Assembly: GCA_008501785.1 (NCBI GenBank)
Contig: QQUD01000144.1
Span: 1-11,650 of the forward strand
From: Chloroflexota bacterium
Lineage (GTDB): Bacteria; Chloroflexota; Anaerolineae; Promineifilales; Promineifilaceae
DNA length: 11,650 nucleotides
Reading direction: 5' to 3'
The translations under genes and the position numbers were made by a program. Below, piece by piece: positions 1 through 6,464 of the stretch (position 1 is the stretch's first letter; each line of letters opens with the position of its first letter). The notes under the pieces were generated by a model. The model made no database searches. It was not told the DNA's origin and saw only the letters and a program-made list of their open reading frames with translations.

Positions 1-1475
1 GCGCACTGATGGAACGTGATATGCGCAGCGAGCTATTTGAACATTATCAAAAACTTTCCTTTCGTTTTTATGATGAGCAAAAAACAGGCCAGCTGATGAC
101 GCGGCTCACCAATGATACTTTCCACATGGGTGAACTGTTTCATCATGGACCAGAAGAAATTGTTCTGGCAACATTGAACTTCGTTGGTGCATTCGTCATT
201 TTGATCAACATCAATGCGTCGCTGACTATCGTCACGCTTCTCTTTTTGCCATTTATGGCAGTTTATGCGGTTCACTTTAACAAAAAAATGAAACGTGCCT
301 TCAGGAGAAGCAGAGACCGAATCGGCGACATCAATGCTCAGGTGGAAGACACGTTGGCAGGCATTCGTGTGGTTAAATCGTTTACGAATGAAGAGATTGA
401 AAAAAGGAAGTTTGCTTATGAAAACGGCCGTTTGGTTATCAGCCGTCGTGAATCAATTCATGGTGAGACCTTCTTTTACGAAGGGCTGCTCGGATTCACG
501 CAGTTAATCACAATTGGCATTGTTATTTTTGGTGGTGTTGCCATTGCAAATGCTTCCTTGGATTTGCCTGATTTACTCACCTTTTTGCTTTATATTGGCA
601 TCCTCATCGATCCTATCAAACGATTCGGTAATTTCACCAGGCTTTACCAGGAAGGGTTTTCTGGTTTCAATCGATTTATGGAAGCTTTAGAAGAAGAACC
701 AGATATTGAGGATGCCAAAAATGCAATCGAACTCACAAATGTTCAGGGAAATGTATCTTTCAAAGATGTCAATTTCACTTATAAAAGGGGAAATGGCAAT
801 GTCCTGAAAAATATTTCTTTGGAGATTAAAGATGGAGAATATGTTGCGCTTGTCGGAGCTTCTGGCGTGGGCAAAACAACGCTATGCTCTTTAATTCCAC
901 GATTTTACGAAGTAAACGAAGGGGACATTTTGCTGGATGGCATTTCTATCCAAAACATACGCCAAGGCTCATTGAGAAAGAACATTGGCATTGTGCTGCA
1001 AGATGTCTATTTGTTCCCTGGAACTGTCTTGGACAATATCCGCTATGGCAACGTTGATGCCAGTGATGATGACATCATTGCCGCAGCTAAGAAAGCGAAT
1101 GCTCATGACTTTATCATGGCATTACCGGCCGGATACAAAACAGACATTGGGCAGCGTGGCGTGAAATTGTCCGGAGGACAGAAACAAAGATTGAGTATTG
1201 CGCGTGTTTTTCTAAAAAATCCGCCAATCATTATTTTTGATGAAGCGACGAGTGCTTTAGATAACGAAAGTGAAAAAGCTGTGCAGGACTCGCTAGAAAA
1301 ATTGATTAAAAATCGGACAACGATTGTGATCGCGCATCGTTTATCAACCGTGAGAAATGCAGAGAGGATTGTGGTGTTGAATAACGGCCGTATTGCCGAA
1401 CAAGGCACACACGAAACCTTAATCGCAGCCAATGGCAACTATGCAAATTTATACAACATGCAGTTAAACATTTAA
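1..1475 (+). CDS. ABC exporter half-transporter, membrane plus ATPase domain (5' end missing)
   Basis: Membrane-embedded ABC exporter subunit that uses ATP hydrolysis to move a substrate, probably outward. The reading frame is open to the left edge (in-frame GCA CTG precede the ATG at 9). The visible start, with an ELFEHYQKLSF...TGQLMTRLTND stretch, matches the region after the first transmembrane helices of this family. Roughly 90-100 residues are therefore missing compared with the usual 570-600. Counting from the ATG at 9, hydrophobic segments lie near residues 50-90 and 160-200. The nucleotide-binding domain has Walker A GASGVGKTT (283-291), a Q-loop LQD (about 330), signature LSGGQ (about 387), Walker B IIIFDEATSALD (about 406-417) and the switch His in IAHRLS (about 444). 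All catalytic motifs are intact. The next gene starts 7 nt downstream, so the two are probably co-transcribed. Substrate unknown; whether it works as a homodimer or with an upstream partner cannot be seen. Confidence 0.93.
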   Translation, partial: ALMERDMRSELFEHYQKLSFRFYDEQKTGQLMTRLTNDTFHMGELFHHGPEEIVLATLNFVGAFVILININASLTIVTLLFLPFMAVYAVHFNKKMKRAFRRSRDRIGDINAQVEDTLAGIRVVKSFTNEEIEKRKFAYENGRLVISRRESIHGETFFYEGLLGFTQLITIGIVIFGGVAIANASLDLPDLLTFLLYIGILIDPIKRFGNFTRLYQEGFSGFNRFMEALEEEPDIEDAKNAIELTNVQGNVSFKDVNFTYKRGNGNVLKNISLEIKDGEYVALVGASGVGKTTLCSLIPRFYEVNEGDILLDGISIQNIRQGSLRKNIGIVLQDVYLFPGTVLDNIRYGNVDASDDDIIAAAKKANAHDFIMALPAGYKTDIGQRGVKLSGGQKQRLSIARVFLKNPPIIIFDEATSALDNESEKAVQDSLEKLIKNRTTIVIAHRLSTVRNAERIVVLNNGRIAEQGTHETLIAANGNYANLYNMQLNI

Positions 1476-1482
1476 AGGAAAT

Positions 1483-2271
1483 ATGAAAGCAAAACCGAAA
1501 CATTTAGCACCGACTTATGGTGCGCAATTTAAAGAAGAAAGTGTGGTGAATGCTTATGCGTATCGACCACCCTATCCAGATGAATTGTTTGAGATTCTGA
1601 TAGATTTGATGCCGAGTGCGCCTCGGCATGTGTTGGATGTGGGGTGTGGCACGGGGTATTTGTCACGGCCGTTAACCCAACATGTCAACCGCGTGGATGC
1701 AGTTGATTTTTCGGCACATATGATTACACAAGGACGGCAACTATCGCTTGGAGATGCGCCAAACTTGAACTGGATTCAGGGAGCAGTTGAGGATGTTGCG
1801 TTATCGCCACCCTATTCGCTCATCACCGCTGGCGAAAGTCTGCATTGGATGGCTTGGGAAGTGGTCATGCCGCATTTTCAGCAATTATTGCTCTCTGGCG
1901 GCTGTCTGGCAATCGTGAACAAACGATTCGCAACTGTACCTTGGCAAAAGGAAATTGGTGAATTATTAACACAATTCAGCACGAATCAAGATTATGAACC
2001 GTACAACTTGATTGATGAATTGACGGAGCGTGGTCTGTTTACCAAACAAGGTGAAAAGACAACATTGCCAGTGCCATTTCGTCAATCAGTTGATGCGTAT
2101 ATCGAATCATTTCATTCTAGCAATGGGTTTTCACGAGAACGCATGGGTAAGGAACGGGCGACGGCGTTTGATACGGCCGTTTCCCAACTCGTCATGCCCT
2201 ATTGTGAAAACAACCAGATGGAAATTCAAATTAGTGGACAAGTGGTGTGGGGAATGCCGCACGACAATTAA
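1483..2271 (+). CDS. Class I SAM-dependent methyltransferase (MTase 1)
   Basis: Predicted cytosolic methyltransferase of 262 residues that transfers the methyl group of S-adenosylmethionine to an unidentified small molecule. The Rossmann core is clear: motif I HVLDVGCGTGY at residues 49-59, an acidic loop VDAVDFS around 73-79 (ribose-binding Asp), the AVEDVAL segment near 103-109, and LHWMAWE after strand 4. The N-terminal YRPPYPDELFEIL stretch is typical of stand-alone Methyltransf_11/25-like enzymes. A short AAAGGA Shine-Dalgarno (1474-1479) lies 4 nt before the ATG and overlaps the stop of the ABC gene, suggesting coupling. It carries two ACGGCCGT palindromes, read as R-P at 1665 and T-A-V at 2173. 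Family and fold are firm; the acceptor is unknown. Confidence 0.88.
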   Translation: MKAKPKHLAPTYGAQFKEESVVNAYAYRPPYPDELFEILIDLMPSAPRHVLDVGCGTGYLSRPLTQHVNRVDAVDFSAHMITQGRQLSLGDAPNLNWIQGAVEDVALSPPYSLITAGESLHWMAWEVVMPHFQQLLLSGGCLAIVNKRFATVPWQKEIGELLTQFSTNQDYEPYNLIDELTERGLFTKQGEKTTLPVPFRQSVDAYIESFHSSNGFSRERMGKERATAFDTAVSQLVMPYCENNQMEIQISGQVVWGMPHDN

Positions 2272-2274
2272 AAA

Positions 2275-2319
2275 AGGAGGGAATGAAGACGGGAATTCCG
2301 TCTTCATTCAATAATCATG
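2275..2319 (+). promoter_or_regulatory. Translation start region with a hairpin between Shine-Dalgarno and ATG
   Basis: A strong Shine-Dalgarno AGGAGG (2275-2280) lies 36 nt before the ATG at 2317, too far for normal use. The 29 nt directly after it (2281-2309) form a perfect 12-bp hairpin: GAATGAAGACGG (2281-2292) pairs with CCGTCTTCATTC (2298-2309) around a GAATT loop. Folding leaves only 7 nt (AATAATC) between the Shine-Dalgarno and the ATG, an ideal spacing. No other in-frame start is available, because TGA at 2284-2286 closes the frame and no ATG, GTG or TTG lies between it and 2317. There is no closer Shine-Dalgarno. A known parallel is phage T4 gene 25, whose leader hairpin brings its Shine-Dalgarno nearer the start. 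The hairpin lacks a following U tract, so it is unlikely to be a + strand terminator. Confidence 0.6.
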
Positions 2320-3078
2320 AACCATTGGAAATATTTTGACATTACACATAAAGAACACATCATTTGCAACCCGACCAGCATGGCAAAGTTCGATCAATTA
2401 CTGTCCCTGCTGCGTTTGAACAAAGGGGACAAAGTATTGGAGATTGCAACCGGCAAAGGTGAGTTGATGACCCAACTCATTGAGCGGTACGGCGTTTCAG
2501 GTGTAGCAGTCGATTTGTCGCCTGACCATAGTCGAGACGCCCGCGCCCGGTTTGCTGAACGTGTACCGGATGCAGACCTCACCTTTTTAGAGATGGATGG
2601 CGCTGACTATCAACCGGACGAGCCAGAATCGTTTGACTTAACTGCCTGCCTGGGGGCCAGTTGGATTTACAACGGGCACCAAGGTACGCTGCAAGCGCTT
2701 AAAGGGTGGACAAAACCAAACGGGTATGTGGTAGTTGGTGAGCCTTATTGGCTGCAAGAACCCGCGCAGGAATATCTGGAAATGGCAAATCTGAAGCGGG
2801 ACCTCTTTGCAACACACTTGGAAAATGTGTTAATCGGGCAGGAAATGGGACTGGTTCCCATTTACAGCATTGTCAGCAATCATGATGATTGGGATGTGTA
2901 TGAGGGGCTAAACTGGTATGCTGGCGAAAATTACATCTTGAACAATCCAGATGACCCGGATTTACCTGAGCTTACAAAGCGTTTGCGGGAGCAGAAGATG
3001 GAGTATTTGCAATACGGCCGTTCCACCCTCGGTTGGGCGATTTACGTATTTAGAAAAACGGAGATGCGTAATGACTAA
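2317..3078 (+). CDS. Class I SAM-dependent methyltransferase (MTase 2), variant motif I
   Basis: Predicted SAM-dependent methyltransferase, 253 residues, acceptor unknown. Motif I is VLEIATGKGEL (40-50). The usual first Gly-Cys pair (GCG.G) is replaced by ATG-K-G, but the acidic residue and the last glycines remain. The second-strand Asp is in VAVDLS (63-68), a MDGADY segment lies near 93-98, and CLGASW (111-116) follows strand 4. The N-terminus KYFDITHKEHIICNPTS resembles the cap of a distinct family whose members begin with an F-D-x-T-H/CNP pattern, supporting ATG 2317 as the true start. Translation may depend on the hairpin described at 2275-2319. It overlaps the next methyltransferase gene by 8 nt. 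One ACGGCCGT copy at 3014 is read as Y-G-R. Confidence 0.87.
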   Translation: MNHWKYFDITHKEHIICNPTSMAKFDQLLSLLRLNKGDKVLEIATGKGELMTQLIERYGVSGVAVDLSPDHSRDARARFAERVPDADLTFLEMDGADYQPDEPESFDLTACLGASWIYNGHQGTLQALKGWTKPNGYVVVGEPYWLQEPAQEYLEMANLKRDLFATHLENVLIGQEMGLVPIYSIVSNHDDWDVYEGLNWYAGENYILNNPDDPDLPELTKRLREQKMEYLQYGRSTLGWAIYVFRKTEMRND

Positions 3079-3832
3079 TTCAAATTTATCAGATTATGCC
3101 GATCCCGTTGTGTACGATGCGGAAAACAACCAATTTGAACCAGCCGGACCAACATTGCTAAAAATGGCGCAGCAAGTGACTGGCCCCGTTCTCGATTTAG
3201 GCTGCGGCACCGGTTTAATGTCGATTCCGTTGGCAAAACAGGGCATTGACATGGTGAGCATGGATGCTGTGCCAGAAATGCTGGCCCATGGAAAGAAAAA
3301 GGCTGGCGATTTACCCATTCGCTGGGTGGAAGGAGATGTGCGCAATTTTCAGCTCGATCAAAAATTTGAGCTGATTTATTCGACAGGTGCGGTGTTTCAA
3401 CATTTGTTGACACGAGCGGAGCATGAAGCATGTTTGGCTTGTGTGCAGGAACATTTGGTGGAAAACGGCCGTTTCATCTTCGACCTCGCTTTCCCACACC
3501 CCAAATGGTTGGGGAATGTCGAGGCAGAAGAAGAGTGGTTCAGCTACACGACGCCAGATGAACGGGATGTACGCGTGAGTGGTTTTCAGGAATACGATCC
3601 GATTCGGCAAGTGAAAATGGAAACGGCCGTTCGCCGCTGGACAGATGCGACCGGCATTGAAATGACAAAAAAAGCGCCGCTTTCTCTACGGTATTTTTAC
3701 CCACAGGAGATTGAAGCCCTGATGCATTACAACGGTTTTCTGAACACAAGCTTTTTTGGTGATTGGCAACTGACACCACTGACTGCTGAAAGCACAATGA
3801 TCCTCGTTTTAGCAAAAAAAGAAATGACGTGA
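3071..3832 (+). CDS. Class I SAM-dependent methyltransferase (MTase 3)
   Basis: Predicted cytosolic SAM-dependent methyltransferase of 253 residues with a canonical fold. Motif I PVLDLGCGTGLM lies at residues 39-50, the ribose-binding acidic residue is in VSMDAVP (62-68), the motif II-type EGDVRNF is at 87-93, and a STGAVFQHL helix follows (104-112). The frame is open further upstream to 2951, but the extra 40 residues lie inside MTase 2 and look non-native. ATG 3071 has GGAG (3060-3063) 7 nt before it and gives the standard N-terminal length, so it was chosen. The 8-nt overlap with MTase 2 implies translational coupling. ACGGCCGT copies at 3465 (N-G-R) and 3623 (T-A-V) fall in different codon phases within this one gene. 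The substrate is not identifiable. Confidence 0.88.
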   Translation: MTNSNLSDYADPVVYDAENNQFEPAGPTLLKMAQQVTGPVLDLGCGTGLMSIPLAKQGIDMVSMDAVPEMLAHGKKKAGDLPIRWVEGDVRNFQLDQKFELIYSTGAVFQHLLTRAEHEACLACVQEHLVENGRFIFDLAFPHPKWLGNVEAEEEWFSYTTPDERDVRVSGFQEYDPIRQVKMETAVRRWTDATGIEMTKKAPLSLRYFYPQEIEALMHYNGFLNTSFFGDWQLTPLTAESTMILVLAKKEMT

Positions 3833-3875
3833 ACACAAATAAGCATTCACTTCACTAAAAATAGAGAAAATAACA
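3833..3875 (+). other. 43-nt A-rich spacer before the kinase gene
   Basis: The spacer is A/T-rich, with a tandem TTCAC pair (3846-3855). One copy could form a weak 5-bp stem with GTGAA at 3829-3833. Only a poor Shine-Dalgarno (AGAGAAAA near 3864) precedes the ATG at 3876. No promoter or terminator is convincing. Confidence 0.35.
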
Positions 3876-4874
3876 ATGGAACCAGAAATTAAAAATCGAT
3901 ATAACAATCACATTTTAGCAGAAGCCAGACAACGATTTGGCATTGCACCAGACCAAATCAAGCTGCTAGACGGCTTCGAAAGTTACATGTACGAATTCGA
4001 GAAAGATGACAGCGAATTTATCTTGCGCATTGGGCACAGCCGTCGCCGTTCGCCTGATATGATTCGCGGCGAAGTGGATTGGATCAACTACTTGGCAAAA
4101 GGTGGTGCAGGCGTGGCGCGGGCTGTTGAATCGGCGCAGGGCAATCTGGTTGAAATTATTCCAGATGCGAAAGATGGTGCATTTTTAGCGACGGCGTTTG
4201 TGAAAGCGCCGGGGGCTGATGCGTGGACTGCTGGCTGGTGGGGTGAGGATTGGTTTGCGGAATACGGCCGTCTTCTCGGCAAAATGCACCGTTTGACAAA
4301 ATCGTACAAGCCAGCAAAACTTGAGTGGAACAGGTCGTCTTGGGATGCCCCCGAAAATCTAGAAATCGAGGAACATATTCCAGAATCAATCTCATTCGTA
4401 TCCGAAAAGTTTCGAGAACTGATGCAGCATTTGCAATCATTGCCAACCGGCCCCGAAGATTATGGCATGATTCACCAAGACGCACATGGCGGCAACTTTT
4501 TTGTCGATGAAAATGGCAAAATCACGCTGTTTGATTTTGATGATTGCACCTATGGACATTTTGCCTATGACGTGGCGATGGTGCTGTTTTACGCAGTTAC
4601 CAACCGTGAAGATGCAGAGGAGTTTGCGCCCATCTTTTGGCGGCCGTTTTGGCAAGGCTATTGTGAAGAAAATGAGCTGGACCCAAAATGGCTGTGTGAG
4701 ATTCCGCACTTTCTCAAGCTGCGCGAAATTGACATGATTGCCGTCCTTTATCGCAGTTGTGATATGGACAATTTGGACGATCCGTGGATTAAGGCGTTTA
4801 TGAACGGCCGTTTAGACCGCATCGCCAATGATGTGCCATATATTAAAGACACCACATTCTTGTTAGACAATTAA
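3876..4874 (+). CDS. APH/choline-kinase-fold phosphotransferase (kinase 1)
   Basis: Predicted ATP-dependent small-molecule kinase of the aminoglycoside phosphotransferase (APH) superfamily, 332 residues, cytosolic. The catalytic Brenner motif is complete: HQDAHGGN with His200, Asp202 and metal-binding Asn207, followed by the DFD metal loop at 220-222 (LFDFDDC). The N-lobe has FILRIGHSRRR (48-58), where the usual nucleotide-binding Lys position appears to be Arg, and a Glu in RGEVDWI (64-70) that may act as its partner. This pattern, with DFD rather than DFG, resembles the SrkA/homoserine-kinase-II branch more than classical antibiotic kinases. Length matches that branch. ACGGCCGT copies lie at 4264 (Y-G-R) and 4804 (N-G-R), with a one-base variant GCGGCCGT at 4640. 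It could phosphorylate a metabolite, a drug or protein Ser/Thr; the sequence does not decide. Confidence 0.87.
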   Translation: MEPEIKNRYNNHILAEARQRFGIAPDQIKLLDGFESYMYEFEKDDSEFILRIGHSRRRSPDMIRGEVDWINYLAKGGAGVARAVESAQGNLVEIIPDAKDGAFLATAFVKAPGADAWTAGWWGEDWFAEYGRLLGKMHRLTKSYKPAKLEWNRSSWDAPENLEIEEHIPESISFVSEKFRELMQHLQSLPTGPEDYGMIHQDAHGGNFFVDENGKITLFDFDDCTYGHFAYDVAMVLFYAVTNREDAEEFAPIFWRPFWQGYCEENELDPKWLCEIPHFLKLREIDMIAVLYRSCDMDNLDDPWIKAFMNGRLDRIANDVPYIKDTTFLLDN

Positions 4875-4884
4875 CTTGATATGC

Positions 4885-4941
4885 ATTTCCCCGGAAACTT
4901 GCAAAAGGTACGTTAGCCCAGCGGTTAGTTTCCGGGGAAAT
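4885..4941. repeat. 57-nt palindromic element with perfect 15-bp arms
   Basis: ATTTCCCCGGAAACT (4885-4899) is the exact reverse complement of AGTTTCCGGGGAAAT (4927-4941), enclosing 27 nt. The loop edge carries two GTTAG words (4912-4916, 4924-4928). The element fills most of the 91-nt spacer after kinase 1. It is followed by TTTAAGG rather than a U tract, so a simple intrinsic terminator is not well supported. A REP-like dispersed element, an mRNA-stabilising stem or a weak bidirectional terminator are all possible. Confidence 0.7.
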
Positions 4942-4965
4942 TTAAGGCCAATAGGTTAAAAGCAA

Positions 4966-5376
4966 ATGGATTTTAAAATTATCGAACGCTTACCAACTTT
5001 GCCGGAATATTATCAACTCTGCAAAGCGGTGGGCTGGGAAGAAGTGATCAATTTTGAAGCGGCGCATAAAGCCATCTCAAATTCAACGTATGCCATCATC
5101 GCCGAATCTAATGGCAAAACGATAGGCATGGGCCGAATTGTTGGCGATGGCGCAATCTTTTTCTACATACAAGACATTGCTGTTGATCCTGAATACCAGG
5201 GAAATGGCGTCGGGAAAGCCATTATGAACCATCTCATAAGCTGGACACACGAACATGCACCACCACAAGCATTTGTGGCACTATTTGCGGCAAAGGGAAC
5301 GATTCCCTTTTATCAACAGCATGGTTTTGCCCAGCATGAAGGGTTAACAGGGATTTTCCAGGTGATACCCAAGTAA
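4966..5376 (+). CDS. GNAT family N-acetyltransferase (136 aa)
   Basis: Predicted cytosolic acetyltransferase that moves an acetyl group from acetyl-CoA to an amine. It is a compact single GNAT domain of normal length. Strand 4 IQDIAVDPEYQGNGVGKAIM (68-87) holds the acetyl-CoA pyrophosphate loop Q-G-N-G-V-G, with Gln in place of the common first Arg. The C-terminal FYQQHGF (115-121) is the typical motif B Tyr/Phe segment. The start has only a weak Shine-Dalgarno (AGG at 4953). The product resembles small YjdJ/ArgA-like or PanZ-like GNAT proteins in layout, but the substrate cannot be named. The next GNAT gene begins 1 nt after its stop, so the two are almost certainly co-translated. This is one of two complete genes without an ACGGCCGT copy. 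Confidence 0.88.
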   Translation: MDFKIIERLPTLPEYYQLCKAVGWEEVINFEAAHKAISNSTYAIIAESNGKTIGMGRIVGDGAIFFYIQDIAVDPEYQGNGVGKAIMNHLISWTHEHAPPQAFVALFAAKGTIPFYQQHGFAQHEGLTGIFQVIPK

Positions 5377-5377
5377 C

Positions 5378-6178
5378 ATGTTTACAAAAGTAACAACTAA
5401 ACAATATGCTCAGGTGCAATCTTTGTTTGCACCATTGGATTATTTTTTGACAGTGGGGTCGATTTTTGCAGGCCATACGCCGGGGGATGTGTATGTGGAT
5501 GGGGAAACGGCCGTTACCTTCTTCAGCCACCGCTTGTTTTTGGCGGGTGGTGGTGAGGAAACGGCCGTTCACAATAACCTGGCACAACTTTTAGAAGACG
5601 TGGTCATCCCCACAACCCAAAAATACGGCAAAGATGCCATTATCGTCCACCCAACACAAGAGTGGCTACCGCATCTACCCCGCATTTTGGAACGGTTTAA
5701 GCCAATTCAAGCAATGCGGCTGTATTATCGGTTGGATGCACGGAAACACAGTTGGCAATCGAAGCTTCCTGAAGGGTATCAATTGCGACCAGTTGATGCT
5801 GAATTATTAGCAGATACGTCAATCACAAATTTGGATTTTGTGACGGATGAGATGGTTTCGGAACGGCCGTCAGTTACTGATTTTCTCAATAAAAGCTTTG
5901 GGGTTGCAGCCGTTTACCAAAATGAAGTGGTGGGTTGGTGCATGTCGGAATACAACACGGGGCATCGCTGCGAATTGGGCATTGAGACGGCAGAAGCGCA
6001 TCGGCGGAAGGGATTGGCGATGGGGCTGGGAACGGCCGTTATCCAACAAGCCCTGGCCAACAACATCCACGACATCGGCTGGACTTGCTGGGAGAAAAAC
6101 CATCCTTCCCGTGCGACTGGTAAAAAGCTGGGTTTTGCATGTGTGCATGAGCTGCCCGTCTGGATAATCGTTTTTTAG
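5378..6178 (+). CDS. GNAT acetyltransferase, long form with N-terminal extension (266 aa)
   Basis: Predicted acetyl-CoA-dependent acetyltransferase. The C-terminal third carries the GNAT core: CELGIETAEAHRRKGLAMGLG (198-218, the R-R-K-G-L-A loop binding CoA) and NHPSRATGKKLGF (241-253), with a preceding W-T-C-W stretch. The combination of a long N-terminal half and a W-x-C...N-x-x-S...KLGF signature resembles the PF12746-type GNAT family of Bacillota and related soil bacteria. The first 130 residues lack a recognisable acetyltransferase motif and may form a degenerate GNAT-like half. Four ACGGCCGT copies (5507, 5561, 5863, 6032) make it the most motif-rich gene here, read as T-A-V three times and R-P once. 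It starts 1 nt after the previous stop. A 286-nt structured spacer follows. Confidence 0.87.
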   Translation: MFTKVTTKQYAQVQSLFAPLDYFLTVGSIFAGHTPGDVYVDGETAVTFFSHRLFLAGGGEETAVHNNLAQLLEDVVIPTTQKYGKDAIIVHPTQEWLPHLPRILERFKPIQAMRLYYRLDARKHSWQSKLPEGYQLRPVDAELLADTSITNLDFVTDEMVSERPSVTDFLNKSFGVAAVYQNEVVGWCMSEYNTGHRCELGIETAEAHRRKGLAMGLGTAVIQQALANNIHDIGWTCWEKNHPSRATGKKLGFACVHELPVWIIVF

Positions 6179-6188
6179 ACATCGAATG

Positions 6189-6407
6189 ATGGCGATTCAA
6201 AATTTAAATCGGTAATGGTAGGGGCGAGGCAATTAGCCACAATCTTGACCCAGCAAAGGGCCTTCTCTCCGATTGCCTCGCCCGGTTTGCTTTACAAATT
6301 GTAGAACGATTTTGCAAATCGTTCTCTGGGCGATTTACAAAATCACCTTACAATTCGTTAAGCAAGTTTCTTCGGTTTCTGAACCATGCCAAATTTTGAA
6401 TCACCAT
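6189..6407. repeat. 219-nt nested inverted-repeat element, MITE-like
   Basis: The ends are 17-nt inverted repeats matching at 16 of 17 positions: ATGGCGATTCAAAATTT (6189-6205) and AAATTTTGAATCACCAT (6391-6407). Inside are GGGCGAGGCAAT (6222-6233) with its exact complement ATTGCCTCGCCC (6272-6283), and a three-way-junction-like block at 6297-6355. There is also a small GGTT/AACC hairpin at 6374-6385. No coding sequence lies inside and no clear target-site duplication flanks it. This fits a miniature inverted-repeat transposable element or a composite of palindromic repeats. A structured leader RNA for the next gene is the alternative. It accounts for most of the 286-nt gene-free stretch 6179-6464. 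Confidence 0.6.
6297..6355 (+). other. Predicted three-way-junction RNA/DNA fold
   Basis: An outer 7-bp stem AATTGTA (6297-6303) / TACAATT (6349-6355) closes on two hairpins. The first is GAACGATTT-TGC-AAATCGTTC (6304-6324, 9 bp). The second, at 6329-6347, has a 5-bp GATTT/AAATC core with an ACA loop, extended by GG/CC across one C-A mismatch. The first hairpin directly abuts the outer stem. Both hairpins share a GATTT-n3-AAATC plan, hinting at duplication of one palindromic unit. Confidence 0.5.
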
Positions 6408-6464
6408 AAACATATTTGATCTGGCAAACCCAATTAATTTTGGGGCAAAGAGAGAGATAAACAA
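6408..6464 (+). other. Leader between the repeat element and the tandem GNAT gene
   Basis: It contains a small CCCAA (6429-6433) / TTGGG (6440-6444) hairpin with a TTAATT loop, and a GAGAGAG purine run (about 6448-6456) that may serve as a weak Shine-Dalgarno for the TTG at 6465. GCAAACC (6424-6430) can also pair with GGTTTGC (6284-6290) inside the repeat element, an alternative long-range contact. No convincing -35/-10 pair is visible. Confidence 0.3.

Noticed and set aside
2281..2309. Intrinsic terminator after MTase 1
   Set aside because: The stem is strong but is followed by AATAATCATG, not a U run. On the opposite strand CCCTCC precedes the T tract, and no minus-strand gene needs ending there.
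2283..2340. 18-codon ORF starting at ATG 2283 after AGGAGG
   Set aside because: Spacing from the Shine-Dalgarno is only 2 nt, the start is buried in the hairpin and the peptide has no recognisable feature.
2843..2863. 8-bp hairpin AAATGGGA/TCCCATTT inside MTase 2
   Set aside because: It lies within well-formed coding sequence with no terminator tail or repeat elsewhere in the window; it can arise by chance.
3499..3514. CCCCAA-ATGG-TTGGGG hairpin inside MTase 3
   Set aside because: A short 6-bp stem in coding sequence with no second copy or positional logic.
3094..3836. Several minus-strand frames of 80-120 residues opposite MTase 3
   Set aside because: They mutually overlap and lie opposite an intact methyltransferase frame, with no ribosome site or family motif.
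4910..4930. D-arm-like tRNA fragment (TAGCCCAGCGGTTAG)
   Set aside because: The flanking bases cannot form the D-stem or acceptor stem, and no anticodon or T-arm follows; the resemblance is short and accidental inside the palindrome loop.
6031..6040. Reading the NGR/TAV/RP peptides as conserved protein motifs
   Set aside because: The peptides change with codon phase while the DNA word stays constant, so the shared unit is nucleotide-level.
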